A stretch of 10,184 nucleotides of DNA from GCA-2748575 sp033722575 (GTDB lineage: Bacteria > Pseudomonadota > Gammaproteobacteria > Pseudomonadales > Ketobacteraceae). The notes beneath the pieces were generated by a model. The model saw only the letters and a program-made list of their open reading frames with translations, was not told where the DNA came from and ran no database searches. This document shows, in pieces, positions 7,029 to 10,184 of the stretch. Location: positions 1 through 10,184 of the forward strand of contig JAWVYU010000180.1 in assembly GCA_033722575.1 (NCBI GenBank), written 5' to 3'. Numbering within the stretch: position 1 is the first letter of the stretch; each line of letters starts with the position of its first letter. The position numbers and the translations under genes were made by a program.

Positions 7029-7041
7029 CTAGTCTAACTAG
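7029..7041 (+). repeat. Short palindrome with paired CTAG tetramers
   Basis: CTAGT (7029-7033) and ACTAG (7037-7041) form a perfect inverted repeat around CTA. Two CTAG tetramers within 13 bases are notable because CTAG is scarce in many enterobacterial and pseudomonad genomes. It lies about 20-30 bases downstream of the predicted gltB start point and may be an operator half-site pair or chance. Confidence 0.25.
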
Positions 7042-7135
7042 AAGATCACCCCTAAGTCGTTGATATTTGTAGTATTAATTGAGTTAGATCGGGCTTAGTT
7101 CAAGATTCTAATTGTAATAAAGGGCTAATTAAGAC

Positions 7136-10100
7136 ATGAGTGTACAGAGTACTGGTCTCTATCACCCTGACCAATTCAAGGACAACTGCGGCTTTGGTTT
7201 GATCGCCCACATGAAGGGCCACGCAAGCCATGACCTGCTGCTGACCTCCATCGAAGCGCTGACCTGCATGACCCACCGCGGGGGCATCGCTGCGGACGGA
7301 AAAACCGGTGACGGGTGCGGCCTGTTGATGAAAATGCCGGAGAGCTTTTTCCGCACAGTGGCCAAAGAAGCGTTTTCCGTTGAGCTTGCTGACCAGTTCT
7401 CCGTGGGGATGGTATTTCTCAGCCGTGATGAAGCCAAAGCCACCAAAGCCCGCTCGGTTCTGGAAGCGCAGGTACAAAAGCAGGGCCTTGAGGTAGTCGG
7501 CTGGCGGGTTGTGCCGGTGGACTCCAGTGTCTGTGGTCGCATAGCCCTGGAAAGCCTGCCTCAGATTGAGCAGCTGTTTATAAATTCCGAACCCGGTGTC
7601 AGCGAGCAGGAGATCAACCGCAGGCTCGTGTTCGCCCGCCGCTACGTGGAAAAGGAGCTTGCGTCTGATCCGGACTTCTACATTTCGAGCCTCTCTGCAT
7701 CGGTGGTCTCCTACAAGGGGCTGGTGATGCCGGCAGACCTTACCCAGTTCTTTGTGGACCTGGGTGACGAGCGCATGGAAACAGCGATTTCCGTATTCCA
7801 CCAGCGCTTTTCCACCAACACGCTGCCGCGCTGGCCTTTAGCGCAGCCGTTTCGTTTTCTGGCTCACAACGGTGAGATCAATACCATCATGGGTAACCGC
7901 AACTGGTCGCTTGCCCGTGAGCCCAAATTTGAATCCGAACTGCTGCCCAATCTCAGCGAAATCAGCCCTATCGTAAACCGCACCGGTTCTGATTCGTCCA
8001 GCCTCGACAACATGCTGGAGATCCTGCTGGCCGGCGGCATGGATATTTTCCGGGCCGTGCGCATGTTGGTGCCTCCCGCCTGGCAGAACGTGGAAAACAT
8101 GGATGCGGACCTGCGAGGGTTCTACGAATACAACTCCATGCATATGGAGCCGTGGGATGGTCCGGCCGGTATGGTTATGACTGACGGCCGTCATGCGATC
8201 TGCATGCTGGATCGTAATGGTTTGCGGCCGGCGCGCTGGGTGATTACCCGCAATGACTACATCACGCTTGCGTCCGAGATCGGTGTGTATAACTACAAGG
8301 CCGAGGATGTGGTGGCCAAGGGGCGTGTGGGCCCGGGACAGATTCTGGTGGTTGATACCGAAACCGGCGAAGTGCTGCACACAGAGGATATTGATGACCG
8401 CCTCAAAAACCGCAAACCTTACAAAAAATGGCTGAAAGAGAACGCCATCCGGATTCAGTCCACCCTCAGTGACGAAAACGAGTACGTGAACCCCCTGAGC
8501 GAGGATCAGCTCAAGGTATACCAGAAAATGTTTCAGGTATCCTATGAGGAGCGCGATCAGGTATTGCGTCCCATGGCTGAAAACGGCCAGGAAGCAGTAG
8601 GCTCCATGGGAGACGATACGCCCATGGCGGTGCTGTCTGCCAAGGTGCGTTCGCCCTATGATTATTTCCGGCAACAGTTTGCACAGGTAACCAACCCTCC
8701 GATCGATCCCCTGCGGGAAGCGATTGTGATGTCCCTGGAAACCTGTGTGGGTGTGGAACGCAATGTGTTTGAGGAAACTGCAGATCATGCGGACCGCGCC
8801 ATACTGACATCACCGGTGCTGACACCCTATAAATTCAACGCGTTGTTGCAGATTGAACAGCCCGGTTATGACGTCGAGCGAATTGATCTGAATTTCGATG
8901 CAGCCATCAGCCTGGAAGTGGCGATTCAGCAAATCGCTGACAAGGCAGAGGAAGCAGCGCGCTCGGGCAAAGTGATTCTGGTGCTCTCCGATCGCGACCT
9001 GGATACCAAAACCCTGCCGGTTCATGCCCTCATGGCGACGGGTGCCGTGCACCACCGCCTGATCGATAAAGGCCTGCGCTGTGACTCCAATATTATTGTG
9101 GAAACCGGCACCGCCCGTGACCCGCATCACTTTGCCACGTTGCTGGGTTTTGGTGCCACCGCCATCTTCCCTTATCTGGCCTATGATGTGATTTGCGATC
9201 TGGTCAAAACCGGCGAGATCCTGATGGACCCGGTGGACGCCCACAAGAACTATCAGAAAGCCATCGATAAAGGCCTGCTGAAAATCCTGTCGAAGATGGG
9301 TATTTCCACTGTGGCGTCCTACCGTGGTGCCCAGCTGTTTGAAGCAGTGGGTATCTCCGACGAAGTGGTGGATGTCTGTTTCAATGGTGTTACCAGCCGC
9401 ATCAAGGGTGCGCGCTTCGTGGACTTTGAAGCGGACCTGAAAGCGCTGGCAGAGATAGCCTGGAAGAACCGCAAACCCATTGATCAGGGCGGTATTCTCA
9501 AATACGTTCACGGCGGTGAATACCATGCGTTTAATCCTGATGTGGTTCACGCCCTGCACAAAGCGGTGCAGTCCGGTAACTACGAGGACTACAAGGATTA
9601 CGCCAGCCTGGTGCAGGACAGGCCTGTGGCGGCGATTCGCGATCTGTTCAGGTTGCGCAGTGACCTCAAGCCGATTCCCGTCGATGAAGTGGAGCCCATT
9701 GAGAAAATCCTGCCGCGGTTTGATTCCGCCGGCATGTCGCTGGGCGCCCTTAGCCCTGAGGCGCACGAGGCAATTGCTACCGCCATGAACCGTCTGGGCG
9801 GCCGCAGCAATTCCGGTGAGGGTGGCGAAGATCCGGCGCGTTTCGGTACCGAGCGTGTTTCCAAGATCAAACAGGTGGCGTCCGGCCGGTTTGGTGTAAC
9901 ACCTCATTATCTGGTTAATGCCGAGGTATTGCAGATAAAGGTTGCGCAGGGTGCCAAGCCCGGTGAGGGTGGCCAGTTACCCGGTGGCAAGGTAAACGAT
10001 CTGATCGCCCGCCTGCGCTATTCCGTGCCGGGCGTAACACTGATCTCGCCACCGCCTCACCATGATATCTATTCTATCGAGGATCTGGCGCAGCTGATTT

Positions 10101-10184
10101 TCGATCTCAAGCAGGTGAACCCGGATGCCCTGGTGTCGGTGAAGCTGGTGGCCGAGCCCGGCGTAGGCACCATTGCTGCGGGTG
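7136..10184 (+). CDS. gltB: Glutamate synthase (NADPH) large subunit GltB, 3' end outside window
   Basis: GltB makes glutamate from glutamine and 2-oxoglutarate. Ammonia released at the N-terminal glutaminase site passes through an internal tunnel to the FMN site, and reducing power comes from the GltD subunit. The frame is open from the ATG at 7136 to the window end, 1016 codons of roughly 1480 expected. A 17-residue propeptide precedes Cys18 of 'NCGFGLIAH', which becomes the N-terminal nucleophile. The class II amidotransferase domain (about 18-430) has 'HQRFSTNT' (222-229), 'HNGEINT' (244-250) and 'TGSDSS' (283-288). A central domain follows (about 470-790), then the start of the FMN-binding barrel from about 865 ('MSLGALSPEAHE', 'SGEGGEDPARFG' from 893, 'KPGEGGQLPGGK' from 941, 'PPPHHDIYSIEDL' near 972). 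The 3Fe-4S cysteines and beta-helix domain lie beyond the edge. A weak SD, AAAGGG (7119-7124), is 11 bases upstream. Confidence 0.98.
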   Translation, partial: MSVQSTGLYHPDQFKDNCGFGLIAHMKGHASHDLLLTSIEALTCMTHRGGIAADGKTGDGCGLLMKMPESFFRTVAKEAFSVELADQFSVGMVFLSRDEAKATKARSVLEAQVQKQGLEVVGWRVVPVDSSVCGRIALESLPQIEQLFINSEPGVSEQEINRRLVFARRYVEKELASDPDFYISSLSASVVSYKGLVMPADLTQFFVDLGDERMETAISVFHQRFSTNTLPRWPLAQPFRFLAHNGEINTIMGNRNWSLAREPKFESELLPNLSEISPIVNRTGSDSSSLDNMLEILLAGGMDIFRAVRMLVPPAWQNVENMDADLRGFYEYNSMHMEPWDGPAGMVMTDGRHAICMLDRNGLRPARWVITRNDYITLASEIGVYNYKAEDVVAKGRVGPGQILVVDTETGEVLHTEDIDDRLKNRKPYKKWLKENAIRIQSTLSDENEYVNPLSEDQLKVYQKMFQVSYEERDQVLRPMAENGQEAVGSMGDDTPMAVLSAKVRSPYDYFRQQFAQVTNPPIDPLREAIVMSLETCVGVERNVFEETADHADRAILTSPVLTPYKFNALLQIEQPGYDVERIDLNFDAAISLEVAIQQIADKAEEAARSGKVILVLSDRDLDTKTLPVHALMATGAVHHRLIDKGLRCDSNIIVETGTARDPHHFATLLGFGATAIFPYLAYDVICDLVKTGEILMDPVDAHKNYQKAIDKGLLKILSKMGISTVASYRGAQLFEAVGISDEVVDVCFNGVTSRIKGARFVDFEADLKALAEIAWKNRKPIDQGGILKYVHGGEYHAFNPDVVHALHKAVQSGNYEDYKDYASLVQDRPVAAIRDLFRLRSDLKPIPVDEVEPIEKILPRFDSAGMSLGALSPEAHEAIATAMNRLGGRSNSGEGGEDPARFGTERVSKIKQVASGRFGVTPHYLVNAEVLQIKVAQGAKPGEGGQLPGGKVNDLIARLRYSVPGVTLISPPPHHDIYSIEDLAQLIFDLKQVNPDALVSVKLVAEPGVGTIAAG

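Larger units (their letters stand above)
6839..7135 (+). other. Intergenic region between the SPOR gene and gltB
   Basis: This 297-base stretch is the only sizeable non-coding region. Its last 120 bases are clearly more AT-rich than the flanking genes. It holds two candidate sigma70 promoters, a direct repeat TGGATA (6951 and 6965) just upstream of the better one, a dyad over that promoter's -10, a second dyad at 7029-7041, and a weak 6-bp inverted repeat TAACCT/AGGTTA (6849-6854 and 6866-6871). That weak repeat has an 11-base loop and no T-run, so it is not a convincing terminator for the upstream gene. I see no tRNA, riboswitch fold or conserved small gene. It is probably the gltB regulatory region and leader. 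Confidence 0.7.

Noticed and set aside
6950..7063. 37-codon open frame in the gltB upstream region, beginning with two nearby Trp codons (a leader-peptide look)
   Set aside because: Its only GGAA is directly adjacent to the ATG, too close for a ribosome binding site. The frame runs through the best promoter and both dyads, no attenuator follows, and Trp codons make no sense for gltB.
7838..8788. Long minus-strand open frame of 316 codons inside gltB
   Set aside because: It lies entirely antisense to a strongly conserved stretch of GltB, is rich in His, Gln and Arg as expected from antisense of GC-rich codons, and has no recognisable domain.
8810..9907. Long minus-strand open frame of 365 codons inside gltB
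   Set aside because: It is antisense to the conserved central and FMN-domain coding sequence of gltB. Composition is typical of a shadow frame and no family motif is seen.
1..10184. A novel defence, mobile or biosynthetic system
   Set aside because: All genes are recognisable core families in a known conserved order, with no repeats, transposases, integrases, toxin pairs or compositional breaks. The window looks ordinary in this respect.

Overview
The window reads as core chromosome of a gammaproteobacterium. Every gene is on the + strand, coding density is about 96%, and no RNA gene, mobile element, CRISPR array or phage gene is visible. The gene order is the type IV pilus alignment and secretin cluster (end of pilN, then pilO, pilP, pilQ), followed by shikimate kinase (aroK), 3-dehydroquinate synthase (aroB), a DamX-type SPOR protein carrying an N-terminal AAA ATPase domain, and the first two thirds of glutamate synthase large subunit (gltB). 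This is the order known from Pseudomonas (pilMNOPQ-aroK-aroB-SPOR protein-gltBD). The moderately high GC and protein sequences that are similar to, but clearly not, P. aeruginosa suggest a marine relative such as Marinobacter or an allied genus. That genus-level placement is inference only.

Region 1-3519 holds the pilus genes. PilN, PilO and PilP form the inner-membrane and periplasmic alignment subcomplex that joins the PilM/PilC motor platform to PilQ, the outer-membrane secretin through which the pilus exits. Overlapping ends (pilN/pilO 1 nt, pilO/pilP 14 nt, pilQ/aroK 1 nt) and short gaps indicate one transcript running into aroK.

Region 3519-5210 holds two shikimate pathway enzymes, AroK (step 5) and AroB (step 2). 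An extended -10 promoter is visible in the 87-bp aroK-aroB gap, so aroB can probably be transcribed independently of the pilus genes. Region 5222-6838 encodes a bitopic protein with a cytoplasmic ATPase domain, one membrane helix, a long low-complexity periplasmic linker and a terminal SPOR domain that should bind septal peptidoglycan.

Region 6839-7135 is the only sizeable non-coding stretch. It contains candidate sigma70 promoters and small dyads ahead of gltB. GltB (7136 to the window end) is the glutamine-dependent, ammonia-assimilating enzyme; the window stops before its iron-sulfur cysteines and before any gltD.

I found no evidence for a previously undescribed system. The points worth a second look are modest: the architecture of the SPOR-ATPase protein, the gltB upstream region, and a few start-site and promoter details.
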